Part shown: positions 1-6,008 of the stretch, in pieces | Position numbering within the stretch: position 1 is the first letter of the stretch | Layout: each line of letters opens with the position of its first letter | From: Chitinophagaceae bacterium | GTDB lineage: Bacteria > Bacteroidota > Bacteroidia > Chitinophagales > Chitinophagaceae | Direction: 5' to 3' | NCBI GenBank assembly: GCA_025362915.1 | Contig: JANYEU010000155.1 | Span: 1-12,678 of the forward strand | Length of the DNA: 12,678 nucleotides | Made by a program: the position numbers and the translations under genes | The notes under the pieces: model-generated | Told to the model about the DNA's origin: nothing | Seen by the model: only the letters and a program-made list of their open reading frames with translations | Database searches by the model: none

Positions 1-1
1 A

Positions 2-232
2 CAGCAGATAGACATTATTACTTTTCATCATTTTCAGAAGGTGAGGGCTTTGTGTACTGCCGAACAAAAGAAAAAGTTTGATGGTATAATACAACAGGTG
101 GTACGGATGATGGTCAGACCGCAAGGATCACCGCCGTATAGAGATGGTAAAAATGATACGCTAAGGTATAACCGCCCAGATAGGTTTCCCCTGCCGCCAG
201 ATGGTGATGAGCCTCCGTCAGCTAGACAATAA
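2..232 (+). CDS. Spy/CpxP-like periplasmic protein, 3' end only
   Basis: The reading frame is open from base 2, so the gene starts outside the window; the GTG at 41 is only an internal valine. The visible 76 residues begin QQIDIITFHHFQKVRALC and continue with TAEQKKKFDGIIQQ, which resembles the last helix of Spy/CpxP-type proteins (periplasmic metal- or envelope-stress chaperones, often annotated as periplasmic heavy-metal sensors) with their LTxxQ motif, here LCTAEQ. The tail (about residues 45-76) is rich in Pro, Asp and Arg and looks disordered. The family binds misfolded proteins or metal in the periplasm and is often controlled by envelope-stress systems. The signal peptide and most of the helical hairpin are off the left edge. 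The link to metal stress fits the efflux operon at the other end of the window, but the two are far apart and on opposite strands. Family call is likely, exact role unknown. Confidence 0.6.
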   Translation, partial: QQIDIITFHHFQKVRALCTAEQKKKFDGIIQQVVRMMVRPQGSPPYRDGKNDTLRYNRPDRFPLPPDGDEPPSARQ

Positions 233-340
233 TTTTGTTAGATATAAGATGTGCCCTTCATGAGGCAATGTGTGCTCTTAATGGGCGTAGCAGTAACATA
301 ATATCAACAGTTAAGATAGCCTATTGGATACTTTTTATCT

Positions 341-366
341 GATCAGGAATTTTCAGGATTTCAGGA
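341..366. repeat. TTTCAGGA short direct repeat
   Basis: Two tandem copies of TTTCAGGA (351-358 and 359-366) are preceded by a related TCAGGAAT at 343-350 and followed by TTGG. Period is 8 bases. Similar 'ttcaggatttcagga' strings are, from memory, scattered through spacers of Bacteroidota genomes; no function is known to me. Confidence 0.45.
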
Positions 367-494
367 TTGGTAAGATTAATATCCACAGCACGAGTATTCA
401 GCGAAGCTGGTTACCCGTATTTACCAATAAGGGCATGGAAAAAGATAACGACGGATATGTATTAAGTGCGTTTTGGGTTAAGTATTATCATCAA

Positions 495-527
495 TTGAAA
501 AAATATTTTTATTAATGTCTATTTTTG
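495..527 (+). promoter_or_regulatory. Candidate Bacteroidota-type promoter for the DUF421 gene
   Basis: TATTTTTG at 520-527 matches the Bacteroidota -7 consensus TANNTTTG exactly. A TTG at 495-497 stands 22 bases upstream, within the usual spacing for the -33 element. Transcription would start near 534, giving a leader of about 20 bases before the ATG at 555. The AT-rich background makes chance matches possible. Confidence 0.4.
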
Positions 528-554
528 CAATGGTAGTAGCCATAATTTAAAAGT

Positions 555-1055
555 ATGAATGATATATATACAATATTTGGAAACGGAGGAGATTTGACTA
601 TATGGCAAATGAGTGCAAGGTCATTTGCCATGTTCTTCATTAGCCTATTCCTGATTAGGGTTGGTGGGGCAAGAATGTTTGGTAAGAGATCTTCTTTTGA
701 CGATATCATTGTTATCATGCTTGGTGCAATATTATCTCGTGGGGTGGTAGGCGCCAATCCTTTCTGGGCAACGGTGGCTGCAAGTGCGGTGATGATTGCC
801 ATTCATCGTTCACTTGCCTGGATTTGTATAAAAAGCAAGTATCTGGAAACAATAATCAAGGGTAAATCGACCATATTATATGAACATAACCAAATAAATT
901 ATATAAACATGGAAAAATATTCCTTGAGCAAAACAGACTTGTTGCAAAGTTTACATTTGGAAACAAAGAAAAATACTTTGGATGATATAGAAACAGCTTT
1001 CATTGAAACGAATGGCCGTATAAGTTTTATCATGAAGAAGACAAAGGATTTATAA
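555..1055 (+). CDS. DUF421 (YetF-like) membrane protein
   Basis: A 166-residue protein starting at ATG 555. The N-terminal half is hydrophobic, with about three membrane segments (roughly residues 18-37, 48-66 and 70-92). It carries the family signature R(V)GGARMFGKRSSFDDIIV followed by LGAILSRGVVGANPF, the conserved block of DUF421/YetF proteins. The C-terminal half (about 95-166) is the small soluble domain of this family, here ending after ETAFIETNGRISFIMKK, the strand that usually closes it. YetF-type proteins are integral membrane proteins of poorly known function; some have been linked to spore or envelope physiology. The length is on the short side compared with the Bacillus proteins (about 220-230 residues). 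The gene is monocistronic here and converges on the next gene with only 11 bases between stops. Confidence 0.85.
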   Translation: MNDIYTIFGNGGDLTIWQMSARSFAMFFISLFLIRVGGARMFGKRSSFDDIIVIMLGAILSRGVVGANPFWATVAASAVMIAIHRSLAWICIKSKYLETIIKGKSTILYEHNQINYINMEKYSLSKTDLLQSLHLETKKNTLDDIETAFIETNGRISFIMKKTKDL

Positions 1056-1066
1056 TAGCCACCCAC

Positions 1067-1459
1067 TTAGTTTGTACTCGCCTTAGATAGCATGATACCC
1101 TCGTAGTCTGGTTTTAAATCCAAATATGCCTTCATCGCTTCGGGGCTACCTTCCTCTGCTTTCTTTTTAATTTCATGGAAAATATAATTTGAACTGCGGG
1201 TAAGGCTCTCTTCCAGTATCAGCAGGTTTTCATTGAATACCTTTGAAATCTCTTCAATCTGTTCCATGATTTCATTAAGTCTTGCCACCACTTCCGGGGA
1301 AGGCTTCTTCTTTTTCATCAGCTTATTACCCTCATCGATCAGTGCAAATAGTATGGCTCCTTGTTCCTCCTGCTTTTCTGCTGCATACTTGCGCACCCTT
1401 TGCAAGTCTTCCTGAAACTTCTTTTCCGATTCTTCTGTTTCCTTATCGCTATAAAACAT
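1067..1459 (-). CDS. Hypothetical charged helical protein
   Basis: A 130-residue protein, ATG at 1459. I do not recognise a family. It is rich in Glu, Lys and Gln with long predicted helices (about residues 5-45 and 52-110) and heptad-like spacing, for example VVARLNEIMEQIEEISKVF, suggesting a coiled-coil bundle. It has no signal peptide, no membrane segment and no cysteine. The C-terminal part (SPEAMKAYLDLKPDYEGI) looks like a short helical hairpin. It lies 46 bases downstream of the SprT-like gene on the same strand and may be the last gene of that cluster. Its stop faces the DUF421 stop across 11 bases. It is a credible gene because the frame uses the whole gap and codes for a compositionally coherent protein. 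Confidence 0.6.
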   Translation of the reverse strand: MFYSDKETEESEKKFQEDLQRVRKYAAEKQEEQGAILFALIDEGNKLMKKKKPSPEVVARLNEIMEQIEEISKVFNENLLILEESLTRSSNYIFHEIKKKAEEGSPEAMKAYLDLKPDYEGIMLSKASTN

Positions 1460-1505
1460 GGCACATAATTTTTTGTGGGATGAAGATACATATAGAATGG
1501 TTATA

Positions 1506-2126
1506 TCAAAGTAATTTTACTTCCGATAATCCACTAAAAGCATAATGACGACCCGTTTCTAGTTCTATACATTCATATCTTTTCCGTCGCTTGCCTACCT
1601 TTTTAAACTTTCGCCCATTATCGGTAATAAATTCAGCACCATCGGGTACCTTATCCATGATTATAAAACCAGGGCGGAGATTCTCGCTATAGTTACGTAA
1701 AACTGAAAGCAATTCTGTTTCGCCATTGGCAGTGGCAGATGGATTTCTGATGGATTTCTGCAATGCCTTTTCTATTTCTTCGGGGAATATCTTTCGGTTC
1801 ACAAAATCCTGCAACAAAAGACTGTAATGGTTTTTCCATTCAATACCATGCGGCTCTACCCGGTTTTTATATTGTTCGTAAGTAAACAGATGTGCCAGCT
1901 CATGCAGGAAAGTAATAAGGAACTCGTACTTATTCAGGTTTCCATTAATGCTTATCTTGTGGTTTCCCCAACCGCCCGCATGGCGATAATCGCCCAATAC
2001 ACTCCTACGTTTTCTGGTAACGGTAAGATGTATCTTGTATTGATGCACATATTGCACTACAGGCTCAAAAGAGTTATCGGGCAGATAAGCCGCCAATGCC
2101 TGCATGGGATGTTCTGTAGTAGGCAT
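1506..2126 (-). CDS. SprT-like zinc metallopeptidase domain protein
   Basis: A 206-residue cytosolic protein. The zinc site is visible: H75-E-L-A-H79 (HExxH, with E76 as general base) and a third ligand in H93-G-x-E-W97, the arrangement of the SprT/Spartan (WLM-like) family. The N-terminal half carries the lead-in helix and strands; GDYRHAGGWGNHKISING (about 45-62) is the typical strand before the active helix. The C-terminal part ends in GRKFKKVGKRRKRYECIELETGRHY, matching the basic tail of Bacteroidota SprT-like proteins. The CxxC...CxxC zinc ribbon seen in E. coli SprT is absent; only one cysteine is present in the tail. The start codon overlaps the stop of the upstream membrane protein by one base (TAATG), so translation is likely coupled. 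In other organisms this family cleaves DNA-protein crosslinks (Spartan), but the bacterial members are little characterised; substrate not inferable. Confidence 0.85.
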   Translation of the reverse strand: MPTTEHPMQALAAYLPDNSFEPVVQYVHQYKIHLTVTRKRRSVLGDYRHAGGWGNHKISINGNLNKYEFLITFLHELAHLFTYEQYKNRVEPHGIEWKNHYSLLLQDFVNRKIFPEEIEKALQKSIRNPSATANGETELLSVLRNYSENLRPGFIIMDKVPDGAEFITDNGRKFKKVGKRRKRYECIELETGRHYAFSGLSEVKLL

Positions 2127-2518
2127 TACTGTTTTTTATTCAATAATAAAGCTGATTTCACATCCAAGACTGTATAGATTACATACAATACCATTCCGGC
2201 CACGATGGCTAATATACTTCTTGCCTTTCCTGCGAGTAGCAAATACAACACGGTGGCAATGCCTAGTGCAAATAATTTAATAATCGTACTGCCCATCACA
2301 CTTGCCGAAAATACATTTGGGTTGGGGTTCTTTATGGCCTTGAAGTGCATGGAAAGAGTAATGGCAGATAAGGCAAATAACAAGAGGTTACTCATGGTTA
2401 CCACCGTATGATTAATGCCATAACCATCCCATAAGTTCGGTAATGCCATAAAAACAACTGTAATAGAAATGAATACGATAAAGGCTGGCATTAATAATTT
2501 CCAAAAGCTTTGAGTCAT
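2126..2518 (-). CDS. Four-helix AtpI-like membrane protein
   Basis: A 130-residue integral membrane protein with four hydrophobic segments (about residues 8-26, 40-57, 75-97 and 101-121). The loop NPNPNVFSASVMGSTIIKLF between helices 2 and 3 resembles proteins that sit between atpZ and atpB in Bacteroidota and are treated as AtpI-like F0 accessory proteins. It starts 10 bases after the atpZ stop and its stop overlaps the SprT-like start by one base, so the three genes are very probably co-transcribed. AtpI/AtpZ proteins help assemble the c-ring or act with the F0 sector. The call rests on position next to AtpZ and overall pattern; sequence identity to AtpI is not demonstrable by eye. An alternative is an unrelated small membrane protein. 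Confidence 0.6.
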   Translation of the reverse strand: MTQSFWKLLMPAFIVFISITVVFMALPNLWDGYGINHTVVTMSNLLLFALSAITLSMHFKAIKNPNPNVFSASVMGSTIIKLFALGIATVLYLLLAGKARSILAIVAGMVLYVIYTVLDVKSALLLNKKQ

Positions 2519-2528
2519 AGTAAATAGG

Positions 2529-2726
2529 TTATTTCGAAGTGTCTTTTATCACTTTGATGATTAAAACAATCAATACAATCAAGGGCAATGCCCAAACAAA
2601 TATCGGCATGGCATGTAGGAGGTGTTTATCCAGCCACAATCCTATGTAGGCAGATAGACCAAGGCTCACCAATAGTTGTGTGGCAAGCCCTGCATAGCGT
2701 AGTAATATTTCCTTGTTAGACTTCAT
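2529..2726 (-). CDS. atpZ: AtpZ family F0F1-ATPase accessory protein
   Basis: A 65-residue protein with two membrane helices (about residues 10-30 and 41-60). The first helix contains YAGLATQLLVSLGLSAYIGLWLDK, which carries the AtpZ features: small residues on one face, a G near the end and the WLD turn before the short loop; the second begins at P41 (MPIFVWALPL). Length and topology are usual for the family. AtpZ partners AtpI and is proposed to form an assembly factor or Mg/Ca channel for the ATP synthase F0 sector in the inner membrane. The gene starts right after a 7-base-period repeat hairpin and is followed after 10 bases by the AtpI-like gene. No ATP synthase structural gene follows in this window. 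Confidence 0.8.
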   Translation of the reverse strand: MKSNKEILLRYAGLATQLLVSLGLSAYIGLWLDKHLLHAMPIFVWALPLIVLIVLIIKVIKDTSK

Positions 2727-2733
2727 TGGTAAT

Positions 2734-2805
2734 CAGTTATCACTGAACAGTTATCAGTAAACAGCAATTTTTGATAACTGTTTACTGATAACTGTTCACT
2801 GAAAA
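2734..2805. repeat. Intra-operon heptamer repeat with 25-bp hairpin
   Basis: Left side: heptamers CAGTTAT, CACTGAA, CAGTTAT and CAGTAAA run in phase from 2734 to 2761. Right side: the complementary set CTGTTTA, CTGATAA, CTGTTCA and CTGAAAA runs from 2778 to 2805. The arms 2740-2764 and 2778-2802 are inverted repeats of 25 bp with one mismatch (2743) around a 13-base spacer. In the mRNA of the minus-strand operon this would be a long stem-loop just after the stop of the 131-residue protein gene and before atpZ. There is no T tract, so it is not a standard terminator. Confidence 0.85.
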
Positions 2806-2808
2806 GGG

Positions 2809-3204
2809 TTAATCGTTGGTTACTTCCGCATTGGGTATCTTGATGGCAACCGTATCTAATTTCCCTGGGCTTGTTCCATTCAATACCTTCTTTACGCCAG
2901 TAAGGTATTGATCCTTATAACGAACGGCTTGTTCCAGAGAATCGGTGCGTATCTTAAGTAATTTAAACTGTGTTTCGCTGTTCCTGCTACCATATCCGGG
3001 TATGTAATATTTCATTGGGGTAAGTACTATCAGTGCCACGGTAAGGCTTACCAATATTACAAATATCGAACTCATGGCAATGTAAACGGAAAGCCTGTCC
3101 AGCTTAAAGGTAATCAGCTCTTCGTAAGTGTCATCATTCATCACCACTAACCGATAGCGGTTCCTGAGCCTTTTAAATGTTTCAGATGTATTTAATATTG
3201 ACAT
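2809..3204 (-). CDS. Single-pass membrane protein, bactofilin/M23-locus type
   Basis: A 131-residue protein: a cytosolic N-terminus with LRNRYRLVVMNDDTYEEL (about residues 13-30), one membrane helix (about 40-63), then YYIPGYGSRNSETQFK and a short periplasmic helical stretch (LLKIRTDSLEQAVRYKDQYL, about 82-101) with a low-complexity tail. From memory the N-terminal block plus helix plus 'YIPGY' resembles the membrane anchor of Bacteroidota M23-type peptidases found near bactofilin genes, but no peptidase domain follows here, and none is left as a broken remnant downstream. It is the first gene of the minus-strand cluster that continues into atpZ. Role probably structural or in envelope organisation; this is inference. 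Start ATG at 3204 is preceded by a good -7 element. Confidence 0.6.
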   Translation of the reverse strand: MSILNTSETFKRLRNRYRLVVMNDDTYEELITFKLDRLSVYIAMSSIFVILVSLTVALIVLTPMKYYIPGYGSRNSETQFKLLKIRTDSLEQAVRYKDQYLTGVKKVLNGTSPGKLDTVAIKIPNAEVTND

Positions 3205-3230
3205 AAGTCGTAAAATTAATTGTAACTATT

Positions 3231-3238
3231 CAAAAGTA
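3231..3238 (-). promoter_or_regulatory. Candidate -7 promoter element for the atpZ cluster
   Basis: On the minus strand this reads TACTTTTG, an exact match to TANNTTTG. It is 26 bases upstream of the ATG at 3204, leaving a leader of about 20 bases. No good -33 TTTG is seen at the usual distance, so the promoter may need an activator; a perfect inverted repeat lies upstream at 3268-3286. Confidence 0.4.
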
Positions 3239-3267
3239 AAGCATTAATGTCGATTAAGCTGTCGATC

Positions 3268-3286
3268 AATACTACAAAGTAGTATT
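3268..3286. promoter_or_regulatory. Perfect 8-3-8 inverted repeat, possible operator
   Basis: AATACTAC and GTAGTATT flank AAA, a perfect palindrome of 19 bases. It is centred near -52 relative to the inferred start of the atpZ cluster, a typical activator position, in a spacer of 245 bases between the kinase gene and that cluster. Next to it, TGTCGAT occurs twice 12 bases apart (3248-3254, 3260-3266). The TAC...GTA core recalls BlaI/MecI/CopY-type operators, but the 3-base spacing differs from the usual, so the regulator is unknown. Confidence 0.4.
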
Positions 3287-3403
3287 TCTATGTGTTCTTT
3301 CTTTTAATTTTATAGCCAGTAACTATGTTACCTATATGCCTATGTTTCAATGCGTTGAAGTTTTTTTAAATCATATAATGACAAAATAGTAAAGTATTAT
3401 ATT

Positions 3404-3439
3404 GAACTTTGCGTAATGGCTATGCGAACTTTGTGGTTA
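3404..3439. repeat. GAACTTTG short direct repeat
   Basis: GAACTTTGCG (3404-3413) and GAACTTTGTG (3426-3435) are separated by TAATGGCTATGC and followed by GTTAA. Strings of the type 'aactttgcg...aactttgtggttaa' recur, from memory, in Bacteroidota spacers. It sits just downstream of the kinase stop and may be part of its 3' untranslated region. No terminator was found there. Confidence 0.4.
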
Positions 3440-3449
3440 ATTTTATTCG

Positions 3450-4349
3450 CTATGCCTTAAACGTAATGGTAAAAGTAGTTCCCACATTCACTTCACTATC
3501 CACTTCTATCGTGCCGCCCATGGCGGTTATTTCAGAATGGATAAGATATAGGCCAATGCCTTTGCCATCAGAGTTGGAATGAAACTTTTGATACAGCCCA
3601 AATATCTTATCCTTCACCGTTTTCATATTCATCCCAATGCCATTATCAGAGAAAACAAGGCATACTGAGCCGTCAGCCTTTTTGCTTGTTTTAATCTTTA
3701 TCAACGGAGCTCTGTTAGGCGCTGCATATTTAAGCGCATTGGTAAGCAGGTTCAAAAACACACTTTCCAGATAGGGGGTATTGAATGTTATTGTTTTCGC
3801 CTCACTGAAGTCTGCCTCAATGCTTGCCCCTTTCTTTTCAATAAACATAGAGATACTGGAACGTACCTTATCAAGCACCACCCCTAAATCATTCTCCACA
3901 ATGGTAAGGTTGGTGTTCTCCTTTATAATCAATATGCCTATCAGGTCATTCAGTGTTTCGTTCAGATGGTGTGTGGATGTTTTAAACCCATTTATCAATT
4001 TAAGGATTTTAGGGTCGGATATTGTATCAGTATTCAGCAGGGAGCAGATGGAGATAAGATTTGTTAGTGGTGCCCGCAGGTTGTGCGTGGTAATATGACT
4101 GAACTGCTTCAACTCATTATTACTTATAATCAATTCTTTTATCAAATTTTCCCGTTCCCTCTCTGCCTCTTTTTTCAGCGTAATGTCATTCAGCGATCCA
4201 ATCAGCTTTAGCGCATTGCCTTTTTCATCCTTCAGTACAAAGCCTTTGTCAACCACAGTTGCATATTCGCCATCTGCCTTTTTCAACCTGTATTCACTTA
4301 CCCACTTATTCTCATCAGATTTTATGGCCATGCTGGTTGTTTCCATCAC
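3450..4349 (-). CDS. Histidine kinase, C-terminal half (PAS end, HisKA, HATPase)
   Basis: A 299-residue frame with a nominal GTG start at 4349; this start is probably not real because in-frame PAS sequence continues upstream. Residues 14-60 are the end of a PAS/PAC domain (WVSEYRLKKADGEY to GSLNDITLKKEAE). A coiled linker leads to the H-box FSHITTHNLRAPLTNL with the phospho-acceptor H89. The ATPase domain shows the N-box N204 (LLTNALKY), the G1 box DNGIGM at 235-240, an F-box-like KIFGLYQKFH (248-257) and the G2 box GKGIGLYLIH (262-271). All catalytic elements are intact. There is no membrane segment, so it acts in the cytosol. Without the upstream sensor half it would lack its input PAS domains. 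Autophosphorylation and transfer to a response regulator are expected from the family, but no regulator is encoded nearby. Confidence 0.8.
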   Translation of the reverse strand: MMETTSMAIKSDENKWVSEYRLKKADGEYATVVDKGFVLKDEKGNALKLIGSLNDITLKKEAERERENLIKELIISNNELKQFSHITTHNLRAPLTNLISICSLLNTDTISDPKILKLINGFKTSTHHLNETLNDLIGILIIKENTNLTIVENDLGVVLDKVRSSISMFIEKKGASIEADFSEAKTITFNTPYLESVFLNLLTNALKYAAPNRAPLIKIKTSKKADGSVCLVFSDNGIGMNMKTVKDKIFGLYQKFHSNSDGKGIGLYLIHSEITAMGGTIEVDSEVNVGTTFTITFKA

Positions 4350-4378
4350 CCTGTCAATATCCTCCGGATGAATATTCT

Positions 4379-5581
4379 TTATCCATTCATTTTGATACAG
4401 TTCCTGATAAACCCCGATGGATACCCAAAATAGGTGGTATAGTTTTGCGTTAGAAAATAAGTATTCTCACTAAAATCCGCTTCCCATATCACATCCGATG
4501 CCGCATTGGTAGCATATTCATAGCGTTCAATGCTTTTCCTCAATGCCTCTTCTGTTTTCTTGCCATCTGTTATGTCAAGTATAAAGGCACAATTCAGTTC
4601 TATGCCATTATACACAATGTAGTTCACCCTTATCTCCACATCCATAATGGTGCCGTCCTTTTTCTGATGCTTACTATGAAAGGCAATTGTTTTATGCTCC
4701 TTCATCCGGCTCCAAAGGTCTGCCCAAGCCTGCGGAACATCCTCCCTTTTAAAGGCTACAGTAAGGTCTGCAACATTCAGCGTTTCCATTTCTTCCTGCG
4801 TATATCCATACAGGTCTAGTGCGGTATCATTAAATTCATAAAAACTCGCATCCTGTTTGGTGATAAATATGGAGACAGCCGTTTTCTTAAAAGCAAAATC
4901 TACCAGATGTAGCCGCTCTTCCACCTTTTTTTTCTCTGTAATGTCAGTTACATAGCCACACAAAAGTTTGGTATTGTTATATTGAATAAAGTTGTTAGTA
5001 ATAATAACATCTATAATTGTCCCATCTTTTTTTCTATGTTTTGTTTCTACTGTCGATGTGCCTTTTTCCTTCAGTCGCTTCCATGCCTCCTGCCACATCT
5101 CTTTTGTAAATAATGGATTCAAGTCAAACACACTCATAGTCAGCATTTCTTCCCTGCCATATCCATGCAATGTCGTAGCCCTTTCATTAAACTCATAAAA
5201 GCTGGCATCTTCCCGCACAAAAAAGATACTAGCCTCTGCATTTTGGTACGAAAATTCAACCAATTCAATCCATTCCTTTTCAGATAATATCTTGTTTTCC
5301 TCTACAGATTTTATATATATAAAGGCCTTCTCATCAGACAATCGATGACCCAGTAATTGAAGTTTGTTCCCGTTTATGGTTAATGAGAAATCCATTGGGA
5401 AGGCAGAATTAAAAACTATTTCTATATGATGTTTCAAATATTTAGTGGCCACTTCATCCCAACATTGAAGCAGATTCTCCATATCGCTTGGCAATAGTTC
5501 GTATAAAAAATTGGGCTCAGGGGTTGATATGGATAATATTTTTCCAGTGTTAGTTATTTCCAGACATGAATATTCTGCCAT
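4379..5581 (-). CDS. Histidine kinase, N-terminal half (tandem PAS domains)
   Basis: A 400-residue frame, ATG at 5581. Residues 1-95 are a divergent domain, perhaps a degenerate PAS. Two full PAS/PAC units follow at about 104-221 and 226-344; they are clearly duplicates of each other (EDASFYEFNERAT and QDASFYEFNDTAL; HRKKDGTIIDV and HQKKDGTIMDV; VTDITEKKK and ILDITDGKK). A third PAS starts at about 351 and is cut by the frameshift; the last ten residues (FIRNCIKMNG) are out-of-frame. PAS domains sense small ligands, light, redox or metal cofactors; none of the visible residues shows which. No signal peptide or membrane segment. As a free-standing product it would be a sensor without kinase. 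Confidence 0.75.
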   Translation of the reverse strand: MAEYSCLEITNTGKILSISTPEPNFLYELLPSDMENLLQCWDEVATKYLKHHIEIVFNSAFPMDFSLTINGNKLQLLGHRLSDEKAFIYIKSVEENKILSEKEWIELVEFSYQNAEASIFFVREDASFYEFNERATTLHGYGREEMLTMSVFDLNPLFTKEMWQEAWKRLKEKGTSTVETKHRKKDGTIIDVIITNNFIQYNNTKLLCGYVTDITEKKKVEERLHLVDFAFKKTAVSIFITKQDASFYEFNDTALDLYGYTQEEMETLNVADLTVAFKREDVPQAWADLWSRMKEHKTIAFHSKHQKKDGTIMDVEIRVNYIVYNGIELNCAFILDITDGKKTEEALRKSIERYEYATNAASDVIWEADFSENTYFLTQNYTTYFGYPSGFIRNCIKMNG

Positions 5582-5602
5582 AGTATATCAGTGTGAGTGC
5601 AA

Positions 5603-5610
5603 CAAAACTA
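5603..5610 (-). promoter_or_regulatory. Candidate -7 promoter element for the kinase gene
   Basis: On the minus strand TAGTTTTG matches TANNTTTG exactly, 22 bases before the ATG at 5581. A GTTTTA string about 21 bases further upstream (near 5631-5636) could stand in for the -33 element. The leader would be about 15 bases. Confidence 0.35.
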
Positions 5611-5966
5611 ATAATAAGTAACCACTAATATAAAACTTAATAACAGCAAGGCTATTCTGATGGAATATAAAGCCTTTTGAGCCATGCTTTTCGCGGTATT
5701 TCTTTTGCAAGGAGATGCCAATTCCAAGGTAAGGAAAGCACTTATCTAAGGCAAACGAGATATTATCCAAAAATTTAAGTTCGTAGTCTTGAAGTTAAGG
5801 TAGGTGCATCCTGTTTTATTGTGGTACTTAGGATTTCTCCATCAATCCGTAGAAAATTAGTTATCTATTCATTTAATTGTCAAAACCCTCTGGATAGTTA
5901 TTAGTCAAAAGAAACAGCATTGGGCAGTGCAGAATTGTCGATAACGCATCGCTCTTGGACACTCCC

Positions 5967-6008
5967 AATAAAACAAAACATCCCGAAAGCTTTAACTTTC
6001 GGAATGTT
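5967..6008 (-). terminator. Intrinsic terminator of the efflux operon
   Basis: On the minus strand, AACATTCCGAAAG (6008-5996) pairs with CTTTCGGGATGTT (5989-5977) as a 13-bp stem with one G-U pair around a 6-base loop, followed by TTGTTTTATT. It begins 42 bases after the czcA stop. This closes the czc operon. Confidence 0.85.

Larger units (their letters stand above)
233..554. other. Intergenic gap without a convincing gene
   Basis: This 322-base stretch lies between the Spy-like gene and the DUF421 gene. It holds a small repeat built on TTTCAGGA (341-366) and, near its right end, a promoter-like sequence for the downstream gene. The only open frame of note (324-515, TTG start) has no family resemblance and no plausible start, so I do not call it. 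No strong terminator was seen after the Spy-like gene; a TGCC/GGCA stem near 263-278 is too weak to call. Confidence 0.6.
3450..5581 (-). pseudogene. Multi-PAS histidine kinase interrupted by a 1-base frameshift
   Basis: Two adjacent open frames are halves of one gene. The upstream frame reads YTTYFGYPSG into the third PAS domain and then runs out of frame to a stop at 4379. The downstream frame can be read back without a stop past its nominal GTG start, giving VYQELYQNEWIKNIHPEDIDRV, which is what should follow the YPSG. The frames meet at a run of four G on the minus strand (4412-4415). One additional G would join them; the span of 2132 bases plus one is 711 codons, that is 710 residues plus stop. 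The joined protein would be PAS-PAS-PAS-HisKA-HATPase. No canonical X-XXY-YYZ slippery site is present, so mutation, phase variation in a homopolymer, or sequencing error are more likely than programmed frameshifting. Confidence 0.75.

Noticed and set aside
324..515. 63-residue open frame on the + strand
   Set aside because: TTG start, no family resemblance, and its first part is the TTTCAGGA repeat.
2740..2802. Intrinsic terminator before atpZ
   Set aside because: The hairpin has no following T tract, its stem is AT-rich, and it lies between genes that appear co-transcribed.
4405..4425. Programmed -1 frameshift in the kinase
   Set aside because: The G GGG TTT sequence does not match the X-XXY-YYZ slippery pattern, and I saw no downstream pseudoknot or stem.
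5588..5770. 60-residue open frame upstream of the kinase
   Set aside because: No recognisable domain, ordinary spacer composition, and it overlaps the best promoter candidate for the kinase gene.
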